Source of the DNA: Marinomonas foliarum
Lineage (GTDB): Bacteria > Pseudomonadota > Gammaproteobacteria > Pseudomonadales > Marinomonadaceae
Assembly (NCBI RefSeq): GCF_003337275.1
Contig: NZ_QPJQ01000035.1
Location: 1 to 51,755, forward strand
DNA: 51,755 nt
Direction of reading: 5' to 3'
Below the pieces are notes generated by a model that was given only the letters and a program-made list of their open reading frames with translations, was not told the origin of the DNA and made no database searches. The position numbers were made by a program, and so were the translations under genes. The first letter of the stretch is position 1; each line of letters starts with the position of its first letter. Shown piece by piece: positions 25,943-35,249 of this stretch.

Positions 25943-26968
25943 TTAATCCGAGGTCTCACTGGTGATTTTCAAATTACCACCACAGGATTCCCTTACGATT
26001 AGTTCGTCCTTCAATACAACTTTTTTCTGCGGAATTGCTTCTTTATTAATGACCTTCAACAGCAACTCCATTGCGGTACAACCAATCTCGCACATAGGTT
26101 GCGCAATCGTCGTGATCGAAGGCTCAAAAATGGAAGCGAACTTGATGTTATCCATACCCACGACCGCAAGATCTTTAGGAACATCAAGACCAGCCTTGCG
26201 AGCCGCCTTGATGGCGCCAATAGCCATCTCATCACTTGCTGCGAAAACGGCAGTTGGACCCACTTCCAGCGCAAGGTATCTATCCATGGCGGTCCAACCG
26301 GAGTCATAGCTGAAAGAGCCCACTTCGATCAGCAATTCATCCGGTTGCAGGCCATAGTCGGACATCGCCTTCTGGAACCCCTTGAGGCGATCCCGGCTAA
26401 GAACGATACCCTCCGGTCCGGAGATATATCCGATACGTTTATGGCCCAACTTGATCAGGTGTTCGGCGGCCTTGTATCCGGCCCTTATGTTATCGACCGA
26501 AACCGTATTTATAGCTGAACCCTCATCAAAATATTCACAGCCCAATACCACAGGATACTGCGCAGCGATGTTTTCGAGCAGGCTCTGGTCCATCCGTGCA
26601 GTCAGCATAATCATGCCGTCGGCTTGTCGTTGTCTGAGAAAATCCAGATACTCAACCTCTCGTTCCAGCATGTTATCGGAGTCTCCTAACAGGACCTGGT
26701 AGCCGCTCTTATTCGCTACAAGCTCAATACCACGAAGGATCTCGGAAAAAAACGGATTGGAGATATCTGGCACGACCACAAGGATAGCGCGGGTCGATGA
26801 CACCCTTAAGTTACGAGCCAGAGCGTTGGGCTTGTAATTCAGGGCCTCGGCCGCCGCCATTACCCGTTCTCGGGTTTTTGGGGTTACTGAATCGGTATTA
26901 GCCAGAACCCTTGATACGGTAGCCGTCGAAACCCCAGCCTTCTTAGCGACATCACTGATTGTGGTCAT
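25943..26968 (-). CDS. LacI-family transcriptional regulator
   Basis: This 341-residue regulator has the N-terminal helix-turn-helix and hinge helix TISDVAKKAGVSTATVSRVLANTD..TPKTRERVMAAAEALNYKPNALARNLR (residues 2-57). A periplasmic-binding-like effector domain follows: ILVVVPDISNPFFSEILRGIE, QADGMIMLTARMD, GHKRIGYISGPEGIVLSRDRLKGF, TAVFAASDEMAIGAIKAARKAGLDVPKDLAVVGMDN and SITTIAQPMCEIG. It heads the imported sugar operon on the same strand. Operators of its family type lie upstream of itself (27071), downstream before the operon (25909), and before the native epimerase pair (11134), suggesting autoregulation and a small regulon. The effector is unknown. Confidence 0.93.
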   Translation of the reverse strand: MTTISDVAKKAGVSTATVSRVLANTDSVTPKTRERVMAAAEALNYKPNALARNLRVSSTRAILVVVPDISNPFFSEILRGIELVANKSGYQVLLGDSDNMLEREVEYLDFLRQRQADGMIMLTARMDQSLLENIAAQYPVVLGCEYFDEGSAINTVSVDNIRAGYKAAEHLIKLGHKRIGYISGPEGIVLSRDRLKGFQKAMSDYGLQPDELLIEVGSFSYDSGWTAMDRYLALEVGPTAVFAASDEMAIGAIKAARKAGLDVPKDLAVVGMDNIKFASIFEPSITTIAQPMCEIGCTAMELLLKVINKEAIPQKKVVLKDELIVRESCGGNLKITSETSD

Positions 26969-27070
26969 ATCCCTTATCCCTTATCCCGCCGAAATATAAT
27001 CGTTTACATACGATATATTAAAAAAAACGCCCGAAGGCGAAACTACTAAGTGACTGCTAAAAAGTCGCTT

Positions 27071-27084
27071 TGTAATCGATTACG
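27071..27084. promoter_or_regulatory. LacI-type operator upstream of the lacI gene
   Basis: TGTAATCGATTACG matches the 11134 palindrome at 13 of 14 positions and lies about 100 bases before the lacI start, consistent with autoregulation. The rest of 26969-27511 shows no gene I recognise: a 94-residue minus frame (27211-27495) and a shorter plus frame over it have no family features. Confidence 0.65.
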
Positions 27085-27511
27085 TTCAATCTAAATCATC
27101 TCAGAGCAGGCAGTCAAGTCCTTTTTCAGCTTTTTATGTGACGGGCCTACGGGCGGCTCTCTCTACCACCGATTTTACGTTCTACTCAAACGCGAAGCCC
27201 CTTCACCCAATTATCGACTTGTAGTGGCACACTGACGCATACATCTCTGTCCACCACTGACAGCATCAAACGTCATCGTTTGAAGTGGGAACGACCTTAG
27301 GACTTCACACGAAACGCCGACGTTAGGGTGTCCTATTAAACAAACTAGGACGCAGGTTGCTTCTGTAGCCAAGGGCGTCATATTTTCTCGCGAAGAACGG
27401 CAAAACATAGCCAAGTCGTCGCAATGCATTCGCATAGGAATGTCGTACTCCACCACCAGCGATAGGCTCATCGCTTGGCTTTGCCTAGCGTTCATAGAAG
27501 CGTGGAAAAAA

Positions 27512-28064
27512 TCACAATGAAAGCGAGTTATTCTTCATTGATGGTTTCCTCAACATTCTCTTAAAGGCGCCAAAAGAATTACGTCCGATATTCTTCATCT
27601 CCCAATAGCGTCGCTGTAGCTCCAATGCCTCGATAGCACCATTCGATTTCAGATCATTCAAATATCGAATATCAACTGCATATTGACCTAGTGGATGAGC
27701 AGCATCATCTACCAGAAAGTCTGAAAACCTTACTTGCTGGACGCCTTCATATGAAATAACAGGAATACTTAATTCCTCACTAATACTTTGAACATCATCA
27801 CGTAACAGTGGATAGCGCTCCCTGCAGTCAGTAACGCAGGGACTCCAATCAAATAAACACGAGTAAATGAACTCCAGATCAGAGAACAAATGAAGAATTC
27901 TAGAAGATTTATTAAAAAGTGAGCGATGTGAAACGCCGCCCAGAAGAAGTGAACTCTTGCACTGTAAGCCACGGCTTGTAGCTCCTACCTGCTCCACAGC
28001 CACTACCATTTTTGAGTTTACTTTGAATTTTAAGCTCTGAGTAGAGATGAAACGAAGCAACCAT
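27512..28064 (-). pseudogene. tnsA: Frameshifted and truncated tnsA of an older Tn7-like element
   Basis: The ATG at 28064 (after AGGAG) opens a frame containing SYKPWLTVQEFTSSGR, matching the Tn7 TnsA N-terminus (..PWLTVQEVPSSGR). Near 27925 one extra base shifts the homology into the neighbouring frame: SHRSLFNKSSRILHLFSDLE, CRERYPLLRDD, VQQVRFSDFLVDD and ALELQRRYWEMKNI. Homology ends near 27587, removing the C-terminal domain. Numbered from the TTG at 28060, Glu63 and Asp114 of the endonuclease site are kept, but the equivalents of Tn7 Gln130 and Lys132 are Asp and Arg. The gene is inactive; it identifies the older element and its orientation. Confidence 0.85.
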
Positions 28065-28070
28065 AATTAG

Positions 28071-28102
28071 CTCCTGTATGTTTTATATACAACATACAGG
28101 AG
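28071..28102. promoter_or_regulatory. 10-bp inverted repeat in front of the relic tnsA
   Basis: CTCCTGTATG (28071-28080) and CATACAGGAG (28093-28102) are perfect complements around 12 AT-rich bases, just before the tnsA start. Tn7 also has an inverted repeat of the type CCAGTATGC/GCATACTGG between its right end and tnsA. This is likely the equivalent regulatory hairpin or operator, and it overlaps the ribosome binding site. Confidence 0.5.
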
Positions 28103-28110
28103 TAAAAATT

Positions 28111-28217
28111 AGGTTACAATACTTTGTTTAGAGATACCCAAACAATAGACAGAGTACATTTATCTGCTCAAGGTTACATAATTTTGTTCCAGGATACCTA
28201 TCACTTGAACAACCACA
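28111..28217 (-). mobile_element. Right end of the older Tn7-like element
   Basis: Read on the minus strand, the terminus starts TGTGGTTGTTCAAGTG at 28217. Inside it are two 28-bp direct repeats (28171-28198 and 28111-28138) that agree at 21 positions, both reading AGGTTACA..TTTGTT..GATACC on the plus strand. Tn7 right ends likewise have TGT termini and repeated TnsB sites directly ahead of tnsA, and here the relic tnsA starts about 150 bases inside. The repeat sequence differs from that of the neighbouring left end, so the elements belong to different lineages. Confidence 0.7.
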
Positions 28218-28222
28218 CTAAG
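28218..28222. repeat. Five-base junction CTAAG between two Tn7-like elements
   Basis: The older element's terminal ACA ends at 28217 and the younger element's TGT starts at 28223, leaving exactly CTAAG. Tn7-family insertion duplicates 5 bp, so these bases should be the shared target duplication of two tandem insertions. Confidence 0.65.
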
Positions 28223-28378
28223 TGTTAGAAGACAATAAAGTTGTTAACTTACAGACATAAAAATCATTGATTTTATAGAATAATTTTTTATTAAATATAA
28301 ATAAAGTTGTTAATTTTTTGTTATGTCAGCTTTTTTAAAACCAAATGCATAACAATAAAGTTGCTAACAAAAAACAAT
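28223..28378 (+). mobile_element. Left end of the younger Tn7-like transposon with three TnsB sites
   Basis: The end begins TGTTAGAAGACAATAAAG, matching Tn7's TGTGGGCGGACAATAAAG in layout and in the ACAATAAAG core. Three direct copies follow: ACAATAAAGTTGTTAACTT from 28232, AAATAAAGTTGTTAATTT from 28299 and ACAATAAAGTTGCTAACAA from 28352. Three spaced sites within about 150 bp is the Tn7 left-end arrangement. The orientation puts the interior to the right, and dptH ends 57 bases after the last site. The right end lies beyond 51755. Confidence 0.88.
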
Positions 28379-28434
28379 CTATACCTATAAAGGCTCAAAT
28401 ATTTACGACTTTAGCTAGCTTACATTACCATAGC

Positions 28435-31400
28435 CTATCGTTCGAATCTCCAATAGTTAATTATTAGCTCTACCAGACCATCAAATAATTTTGATTCAGT
28501 GAATCCAACCTGAATACTCATTGTATGCCCCTCAGTCTTAACTATGCCATGCCCATAACCTAGTAGATTTTCTGCTCCTGACTCACCAAGAATAATTTCT
28601 GAGTTTAGATCTCGGTCAACTTTCAGAGCAATCTTTGTATCTAAATTAGCACGCAGTAGAGGGAAGACCACATCATTACTGGGTCGTTGAGTTGCAAGCA
28701 CTAAATGGACACCTGCTGCACGACCTTTGGATGACAGCCTTACAATAATATCTTTTGCATTCTTTTTGAATTCATTATCTAAAATCCAGTCGGCTAACTC
28801 GTCAAAGAACACCACTTCTCTAGACATTCGATTATCTGGAAAGCGTAGGTTATAGGCTTCTATATCTTTTAAGCCCAAATCCTTGAGCTGCACATATCGC
28901 TCATTCATTAAGTGCTCTGCTTCTTTTAACCGAATCACAGCCTCCTCTTTGTCTAGCACAACAGAGTGGGCTAAGTGAGCAGAGTTGGAATAGGATGCAA
29001 ATTCTACTTGCTTGGGATCAAAGAGCCGCAGTCGCAAATTCTCTGGAGTATTGGTCATTATCAAGTCGGTAATCATATTGTTCATCAATATTGATTTCCC
29101 AGATTTGGTTTGCCCACCAACAAGTGCATGAGGGCTTGCGCCATCAAGTTTGAAAAAGCAACAATTCTCACCAAATTCGTTTTGACCTATAAGAATTTTG
29201 TTATTGAATCCATCTTTTAGCGTCTTCTTCCTTTCGGAAAGCGTGCTTTTGATCAACTCAGAAAAATGAACAGTTTGCCGTTTATCCCGATCAAACACTA
29301 AAACCATAACTCCTGATTCAGGATAAACTTGCCGTAGTGATAAGCCGACAACCGACAAAAATGTACCTCGCATATTTGTAATCTTGCTCGCATTCAGATT
29401 TACATCACCGAGTAGCTTTATAACAATCGAGTTTGGAGTAATTAGCGTATCTGAAAAGTTAGAAGGCAAATTTGAATGGCTGAGGATTTTACGAACCCCA
29501 GTTTTGACATGCTCCACGTCGATAGGATCATCTTCCTTAATCTCAGTATTGCTGTCTAGATAAGCAAGACATCTATAAATCAGGTCTAATACGGATTTTC
29601 CATCTGCCGATGTCCGAACTGCTAAATGCTCTGATCTCGAATATTGAGGCTCTATAGTGTCTTCTGAGGCAGTTTGAGCTTCTTCTGCTTCAGCAACCTC
29701 TTCGATAGCGACTACTTCAACAGGCTCAGGGCTGGATTCTGGTACAGAGGGTGTCTCTTCCAGAATAGCTTCCTGAAGTGTTGAGGGGCGCTCTAACTGC
29801 CTTCTATTTAACTCCAGCGGCGTGAGCTTAACAGCAGCATCTAAATCCAGCACTGCGGAAGAATCGAGCAAATGCTTAAACACTTTCTTCGTATCCTGAA
29901 AGCTAAGCGATATTTGATTTAGATAGTCAGATCCATAAATTTTGTAGAAATCCGATTTGATGGAGTCATTATCGTAGTGAAACAGCACTGATAAGCCATA
30001 TAGATTTATGCGGACATTTTCTTTATCGAGATTTAGTAGGTTGCTAAAATCAAAAACATTAGGCGAAAACTTGAAATTACCAATAGCAAACTCAAGGAAT
30101 TTGTTAAGCCAATAGCAAAAATCAAACGCAAATGCTGTTTCCAGCATTGACCTAACCAGCTCACAGGTAGATTTTAGTTGCTTGCATGATTTTACTGTTT
30201 GTTCAACAGAACCATTGATGAGCTTTGATTCGCAAATGACAATATTGATTGATATTTTGCCATCGACATCATGAGTTAAATACATCCCCATAAGATCAGA
30301 GAGATAATTGACCGAACGTCCTATAGATTTTAAGGCGTCATCTTCAACGGAAGACTTAAACCAGCCAATATAATCGTCGAGATGAACCCAAAATATTTCA
30401 GCGATCTTATCTTGTTCTTTAAGTAAAGATTGAATTAATACTGTAGAACCCGCTGTTCCTACTAAGTCGTGCGAGAAATTTCCATTCCCAACGGATTTAA
30501 GAAGAACGTCGCTGCTAAAGGAATTAGAGAGCGTGAAGATCTTATCAACAACAGAAGATATGTTATCAGGATGTACAATTCTCCATTTCCGTAAGCTGCT
30601 ATCAAGGTTTGTTGTGATGTAATGGGTTTCTTTCTCCGTAATGATCGCTAGAGACCTTTTTAACCCTTCACCCTGCACATAACGTAGGACACGACGATTT
30701 CCTAATCCAAATGGGCTGCCCATATTCTCGCTTAAGCTAAGCGTATCCTTGCAAAGCAAATAATCATAAATTACCAACCAGTTACTTTTTGCCAACCCTT
30801 TGTTGATCTCGTCTTTAAGTTCGGTTTGCGCAACCTCTCGGCAAAACGATATAGATCCTGGCTTACCCGCACAACGCATAAAGGCTTTTTGAAAGTTAGC
30901 CGCTGTAACATCAAATATATGATTATTGAGGGCGAAAGACGATTTTTTTGTAATTGGATTGGAAGGGATTTTACGTGAGGCACAATATTCCCAAAAGACA
31001 CCATTATTTGAGGAAACTACATATTTCGGAGCGTCTAACGATAGTACATTCGTCGTGTAAAGTGGGTCGAAGCTAAACAAAAGATCAACTTCACCTTCAA
31101 GAACCTCGTCTAGCGCACTTACAACTCGGACTTTAATATTGCTGTCAATCTTGCTGGCATCAAAACTCTCGCAAATCCTTTGGTAGATTACATCTAATAT
31201 GTGACGGTCGTTACAGGTGAATGTGATGGAAAGTGATATTTGATCTTCTTGATCTTCCGATAGTTTCAATAGCTCATCGTAAACAGTGAGAACATGCTCG
31301 TAGGATAGCAGTCCACTACACATAACTTGTAAGTGATGACGTTCATTTGGGAAGGTCTCTAGAAATTTCTCAGTGGTTGCCTTGATAACAGAGCGGATTT

Positions 31401-33741
31401 CCTTTTCACGCAGAGCGTTCTTTGAGTTTGCTAGTGAGGTATACTCAAAATATCCAAAGCGGGATTGGGTGCATACGAGGTCCAACCATTCGAGTCTATC
31501 GTTTTTTCGTAGAAACAGACTTTTACCGTAAGAGTCGTTTAGTTCTGCGATTAATTTTGATAAAACACCATCATCTTTATTGCCAATACGAAGGCGCTTT
31601 TCTTTGTAAGAAGCGGCAACATCCCTAAAGATTTTATTTTTTTGCGCTGTCATTAGCAGACTATAAGGCGACCAAGGCAGATAGACTGCATAGTCGGCAT
31701 TATCACCTACAAACAGGGTGTGAGCCGTGATAAATTCATAAAGAAGCTCTCTAAAACTCTCCCCAATCTCTGTTCGGGATACGAGAAACTCTAATAACTC
31801 ATTGAAGGAATCCTCGAAAGACGACAGCTCAACGAGCAGAGGTTTTTTTAGCGTGGAATCAACAGCATTTTTCCACTCAATGACAAACTTATCATAGATA
31901 CCTATAAACGTATCATGATCTTTTTGTGTAAGGTGGCGATGCTGCAAAAGCTGGGATAAGAGATCACTAATGCCGCTTTCTTCTTTATCTGCTTTCCTGA
32001 TCAGTTCTCCGCGTTTCATTCGCGTGCTAACAGACAAAAACATTTGGCTGTTGCTAATTGTCGGGCTGCATTCCGAGCGTTTTACAAAAAGTGGATCAAT
32101 CGAAATTTTGTGTTTGTGACAATAACCTTTTCTATCAAGAACCTTTTGGAAGTCCGTAAACTTAGCGGATTCAAAGCCTAAAGGATTAAAATACCATTTC
32201 AGATCCCAAGATTCGGACGGTGAGTTAGGGTCTTCACTGTACCTAATAACTCTAAAATAAAGCTCATTGGCAGATTTTCCGTTACGTCCTTTTTTAAGTT
32301 CCTTGTTACTCGGGTCTAACAGATCATCTTCTGAAAAAGGCTTAGGGTAATCGATCTCAAAATTTTCTCCAAAGAGTAGCCAGAAATCCGATAATCCGCG
32401 ATATTCGTTAAAGAAAAATTCTATTGCATCTCTATTTTTCTTTTGTAGCATCCGCTTGGAGCGATCTTTAGCGAGAGAAAGCTGAATTTTGTCTGGACCA
32501 ATATCCGCCATGAATACTGATTTCGAGAGTACGGTAAATAACCCCTCTACAAAATCATCACACTCCGTAATCTTGCTGCTACTGATTTCTTTCAGCCATG
32601 CTTTTTCGAGTTTGGAATTCTCTGAAAGGTCTTTCGAGTGGGTGAAGTAAAATGATCGTAAATCATTCTTCTCTGGCTTTTCTGCTTTGTCGTCCACTAG
32701 CTGGACTATCTCTAAATGAGAGTCAGAGATACGAATGTCATTGTCAGCGAGAAATTGAAGTGTTTCTTCGCCAAGTTTGAATTTAATTGATGCCTTTTTG
32801 GGTTGTAGTACCGAGCTAAAAGGCGCTTGAGAATCATAGTTTTGCTGGATGCGACATTGTAACTCCTTTGCCGCTTCGGGATTTTGAAAGTAAACATTAA
32901 AATATTCATCCATGTGATCACAAAACGCTGAATATTCTGGCTCACCCTCTCGGATTTTTTGTAGATTTTCGTCAATCTCAGATTTATCGATTTCTCTAAA
33001 ACGAACAATTGCTCCCCAAAAATCAATATCCATAAGAAGTGTATTTGATATTTGCTTTCGGAATGCTTTTCGAAAATCCTTTCCTGCACCCTTCAGAACT
33101 CTAAATTCATCTAGACGATTGATACCACCTAAATAAACGCAGTTACGACCGATAGCATCCCAAAGCAAACCATCACGTATCGTGTCCGATATTACATGGT
33201 CAATAAACTCATTGATCTTGTCTATCTTAATAAACGGGCGGTTGTTCCACTTGTTGTTCGTCAATTCGCTAACAAAAGACGCAAGCTCTTTAACTTGCTC
33301 TTGCGTAAATCCGATAGAGTTAGATTGGAGATGCTTGGCAATGTTTACCCATTGCAATGTTTCTGCAATATCAAAAACGACGCTTTGATCTATTCTGGTG
33401 ACTTGGTCATGTGTTGGCTTGGTTTCAGCGATAAACATCAAGCAGAAAAAATTACCAACTCTATTTCTTTCATGAGTAAGATCCGCAAATGAATATTTCT
33501 CTATTTTCAGGTTTTGATAGTGTTCATGATCTTCAACAGCAATGATAAAGCCTGACTCACTTCCTGTTAGCGCTATTGGTAGATGTGACGATTGAATGGT
33601 CTCCAGTAACGCCTCTACCACAAGCGGGTCAAACTCTCTAAGCACAAGTCGTCCTGGCACCCCGTCGCCACTATTATTATTGAGCCAGTCGTTATAGTCA
33701 GACTCAATAAGTTTAAAGTAATACTGGGCTAATGATCTCAC
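28435..33741 (-). CDS. dptH: DptH-like phosphorothioation-dependent restriction protein, FtsK/HerA-type ATPase
   Basis: This very large protein (1768 residues from GTG 33741) has an FtsK/HerA-like ATPase at its extreme C-terminus: Walker A GGQTKSGKS from about residue 1542, RLFDPKQVEFASY, Walker B EVVFFDELADWI and the sensor-like VLATQRPSNDVVFPLLRANL. The preceding 1500 residues have no motif I recognise, apart from a Glu/Pro/Ala-rich linker near 1310-1370. Size, last position in the operon, and DptF and DptG upstream fit DptH/DndH, thought to be the DNA-translocating part of the restriction complex. The GTG follows GGAGGA and overlaps the dptG TGA as GTGA; an ATG at 33780 is an alternative start. 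Confidence 0.72.
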   Translation of the reverse strand: MRSLAQYYFKLIESDYNDWLNNNSGDGVPGRLVLREFDPLVVEALLETIQSSHLPIALTGSESGFIIAVEDHEHYQNLKIEKYSFADLTHERNRVGNFFCLMFIAETKPTHDQVTRIDQSVVFDIAETLQWVNIAKHLQSNSIGFTQEQVKELASFVSELTNNKWNNRPFIKIDKINEFIDHVISDTIRDGLLWDAIGRNCVYLGGINRLDEFRVLKGAGKDFRKAFRKQISNTLLMDIDFWGAIVRFREIDKSEIDENLQKIREGEPEYSAFCDHMDEYFNVYFQNPEAAKELQCRIQQNYDSQAPFSSVLQPKKASIKFKLGEETLQFLADNDIRISDSHLEIVQLVDDKAEKPEKNDLRSFYFTHSKDLSENSKLEKAWLKEISSSKITECDDFVEGLFTVLSKSVFMADIGPDKIQLSLAKDRSKRMLQKKNRDAIEFFFNEYRGLSDFWLLFGENFEIDYPKPFSEDDLLDPSNKELKKGRNGKSANELYFRVIRYSEDPNSPSESWDLKWYFNPLGFESAKFTDFQKVLDRKGYCHKHKISIDPLFVKRSECSPTISNSQMFLSVSTRMKRGELIRKADKEESGISDLLSQLLQHRHLTQKDHDTFIGIYDKFVIEWKNAVDSTLKKPLLVELSSFEDSFNELLEFLVSRTEIGESFRELLYEFITAHTLFVGDNADYAVYLPWSPYSLLMTAQKNKIFRDVAASYKEKRLRIGNKDDGVLSKLIAELNDSYGKSLFLRKNDRLEWLDLVCTQSRFGYFEYTSLANSKNALREKEIRSVIKATTEKFLETFPNERHHLQVMCSGLLSYEHVLTVYDELLKLSEDQEDQISLSITFTCNDRHILDVIYQRICESFDASKIDSNIKVRVVSALDEVLEGEVDLLFSFDPLYTTNVLSLDAPKYVVSSNNGVFWEYCASRKIPSNPITKKSSFALNNHIFDVTAANFQKAFMRCAGKPGSISFCREVAQTELKDEINKGLAKSNWLVIYDYLLCKDTLSLSENMGSPFGLGNRRVLRYVQGEGLKRSLAIITEKETHYITTNLDSSLRKWRIVHPDNISSVVDKIFTLSNSFSSDVLLKSVGNGNFSHDLVGTAGSTVLIQSLLKEQDKIAEIFWVHLDDYIGWFKSSVEDDALKSIGRSVNYLSDLMGMYLTHDVDGKISINIVICESKLINGSVEQTVKSCKQLKSTCELVRSMLETAFAFDFCYWLNKFLEFAIGNFKFSPNVFDFSNLLNLDKENVRINLYGLSVLFHYDNDSIKSDFYKIYGSDYLNQISLSFQDTKKVFKHLLDSSAVLDLDAAVKLTPLELNRRQLERPSTLQEAILEETPSVPESSPEPVEVVAIEEVAEAEEAQTASEDTIEPQYSRSEHLAVRTSADGKSVLDLIYRCLAYLDSNTEIKEDDPIDVEHVKTGVRKILSHSNLPSNFSDTLITPNSIVIKLLGDVNLNASKITNMRGTFLSVVGLSLRQVYPESGVMVLVFDRDKRQTVHFSELIKSTLSERKKTLKDGFNNKILIGQNEFGENCCFFKLDGASPHALVGGQTKSGKSILMNNMITDLIMTNTPENLRLRLFDPKQVEFASYSNSAHLAHSVVLDKEEAVIRLKEAEHLMNERYVQLKDLGLKDIEAYNLRFPDNRMSREVVFFDELADWILDNEFKKNAKDIIVRLSSKGRAAGVHLVLATQRPSNDVVFPLLRANLDTKIALKVDRDLNSEIILGESGAENLLGYGHGIVKTEGHTMSIQVGFTESKLFDGLVELIINYWRFER

Positions 33742-35249
33742 AGAGTATCCTCCAAATACGGATTGACGACGTAGCTGCACGCGTCTGAAAGATGCCTCAA
33801 CATCCCCATTTGATACAGCAGGACAGAAAGGTTTTTAGCGTTTCTGTTTAAGTCGCTCTGAAGAATTTCTGAGTCTTGGTTTGGCGGCTGATCTATAAAG
33901 ATGTTATATCGTTCCGTCAAAGCCTTCATGAATTTTCTAAACTCCAAGCGTTTTTCTGATCCTAATAGCGTAATCACCAAAGAATGTAAAAAGTCCTCAG
34001 TGATGACATATCTGAAACTCCGCGTATTTTTACGCGAAACAAAGCCAATATGTCTGAAGCATATATGTGGATATCCGACGATATTTTTATTCAAATAATC
34101 CAACGCATCTTCGGACGACTCTTTCAGGATATTATCTCTATCGATGGGATCGTCTGTGTCGTCGTACCATTCAAATAAAGACGGTATACTGTTTGTTAGG
34201 GTTCTCTTTAGGCGGTTTCTCTGAGTTGAGACACTTTGAATAGATGCCTTACGAATGCTATTAGTGGTCTTCGTCAGCACTTCCGCAATATAGGTAGGCG
34301 ACCTGTCCTCCACGCCATTTTCAACTCCAGTATTTTGTTCGCCAATGCTATAAATATAGTTTCCAATGTGGAATCCGATCATATCGGAAAGTATTTTTAT
34401 TTTGTCCAAGCGCTCAAGATCAAGATTAAGTGTCTTAATTACATCCTCTGCTAGTGTTTCAAAACACTGCATGCCTTCGTAGGGTAAATATCCAAGATTT
34501 CTTCGCTTATTGGATTCCAACGGGTAGCGTTCTTCTTGAATAGCTAGTGATTTAGCGAGGTTTGAATAAGAATCTCCATCACTTTCTAGCCATTCGCTAA
34601 ATAATTCTTCAAGACGTAATCTACTGTCCTCGGAGCTTCTGCAAAGCATGAGATATACAATTTCACCGCCCCTTGAAAAAAAGCGCCTGTCTTCGCCTTC
34701 TGAGCCTTCAACACTATTGAAATCACACCAGATATATTCATGGCTTATGGGGAAGATAAATTTTGAAGTCCATCGTTTATTCGATAATGGATCAAAGGTC
34801 AGTGAACCTAATATTTTCAAAGCATTATAAAAATTGTCAAATGACTTATAGTTTTTACGAATATGCTCTATATCATCATCTTTGAAACAAAAATTATTGC
34901 CATCTAGGTTTTTCAAAAAATCAGATTGCCGCTCCCACTTTTCGGAATCAGTAGCTTTTGAACGGTATATGGTTTCTAGTATCTCGTTCTGATAGAGCAG
35001 AATACGCAGCTTAAAGTTACGTTTATGTCTGAAATATAACGTATCGTTCTCTGGTGAAAATATATTTTTGATGAACCCTTGCCGCTTAGCTTGATACTGA
35101 TTTTCAATAACGCAAAATAGCTCAAAAAGTAGTAGCATTGGTGTTTGTTCAGGTCTAAAACGATGCCCCCAAATATGTTCAACATATGGGATATTTTTCA
35201 AGCCGTATATTTTCTGTACATTAATCATATTGGAATTTTCTTCATCCAT
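33738..35249 (-). CDS. dptG: DptG-like phosphorothioation-associated restriction protein
   Basis: This 503-residue protein from ATG 35249 (after GGAGG, overlapping the dptF stop by 8 bases) has no catalytic motif I can name. The N-terminal part (NVQKIYGLKNIPYVEHIWGHRFRPEQTPMLLLFELFCVIE) and the C-terminal helical part fit the TIGR03236-type dnd-associated protein I remember, but the assignment rests mainly on length and position between DptF and DptH. DptG is needed with DptF and DptH for cleavage or stress of unmodified DNA in known systems. The first 12 codons of the longer frame (to 35285) are probably not translated. Confidence 0.62.
   Translation of the reverse strand: MDEENSNMINVQKIYGLKNIPYVEHIWGHRFRPEQTPMLLLFELFCVIENQYQAKRQGFIKNIFSPENDTLYFRHKRNFKLRILLYQNEILETIYRSKATDSEKWERQSDFLKNLDGNNFCFKDDDIEHIRKNYKSFDNFYNALKILGSLTFDPLSNKRWTSKFIFPISHEYIWCDFNSVEGSEGEDRRFFSRGGEIVYLMLCRSSEDSRLRLEELFSEWLESDGDSYSNLAKSLAIQEERYPLESNKRRNLGYLPYEGMQCFETLAEDVIKTLNLDLERLDKIKILSDMIGFHIGNYIYSIGEQNTGVENGVEDRSPTYIAEVLTKTTNSIRKASIQSVSTQRNRLKRTLTNSIPSLFEWYDDTDDPIDRDNILKESSEDALDYLNKNIVGYPHICFRHIGFVSRKNTRSFRYVITEDFLHSLVITLLGSEKRLEFRKFMKALTERYNIFIDQPPNQDSEILQSDLNRNAKNLSVLLYQMGMLRHLSDACSYVVNPYLEDTL

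Noticed and set aside
27211..27495. 94-residue minus-strand protein
   Set aside because: No recognisable motif and no convincing ribosome binding site; an opposite frame is equally open. It may be eroded mobile DNA.
13231..28217. A single intact Tn7-like element from 13231 to 28217
   Set aside because: Repeat sites at the two ends differ in sequence (AGTTTGAT type versus AGGTTACA..GATACC type), so they are not a matched pair.
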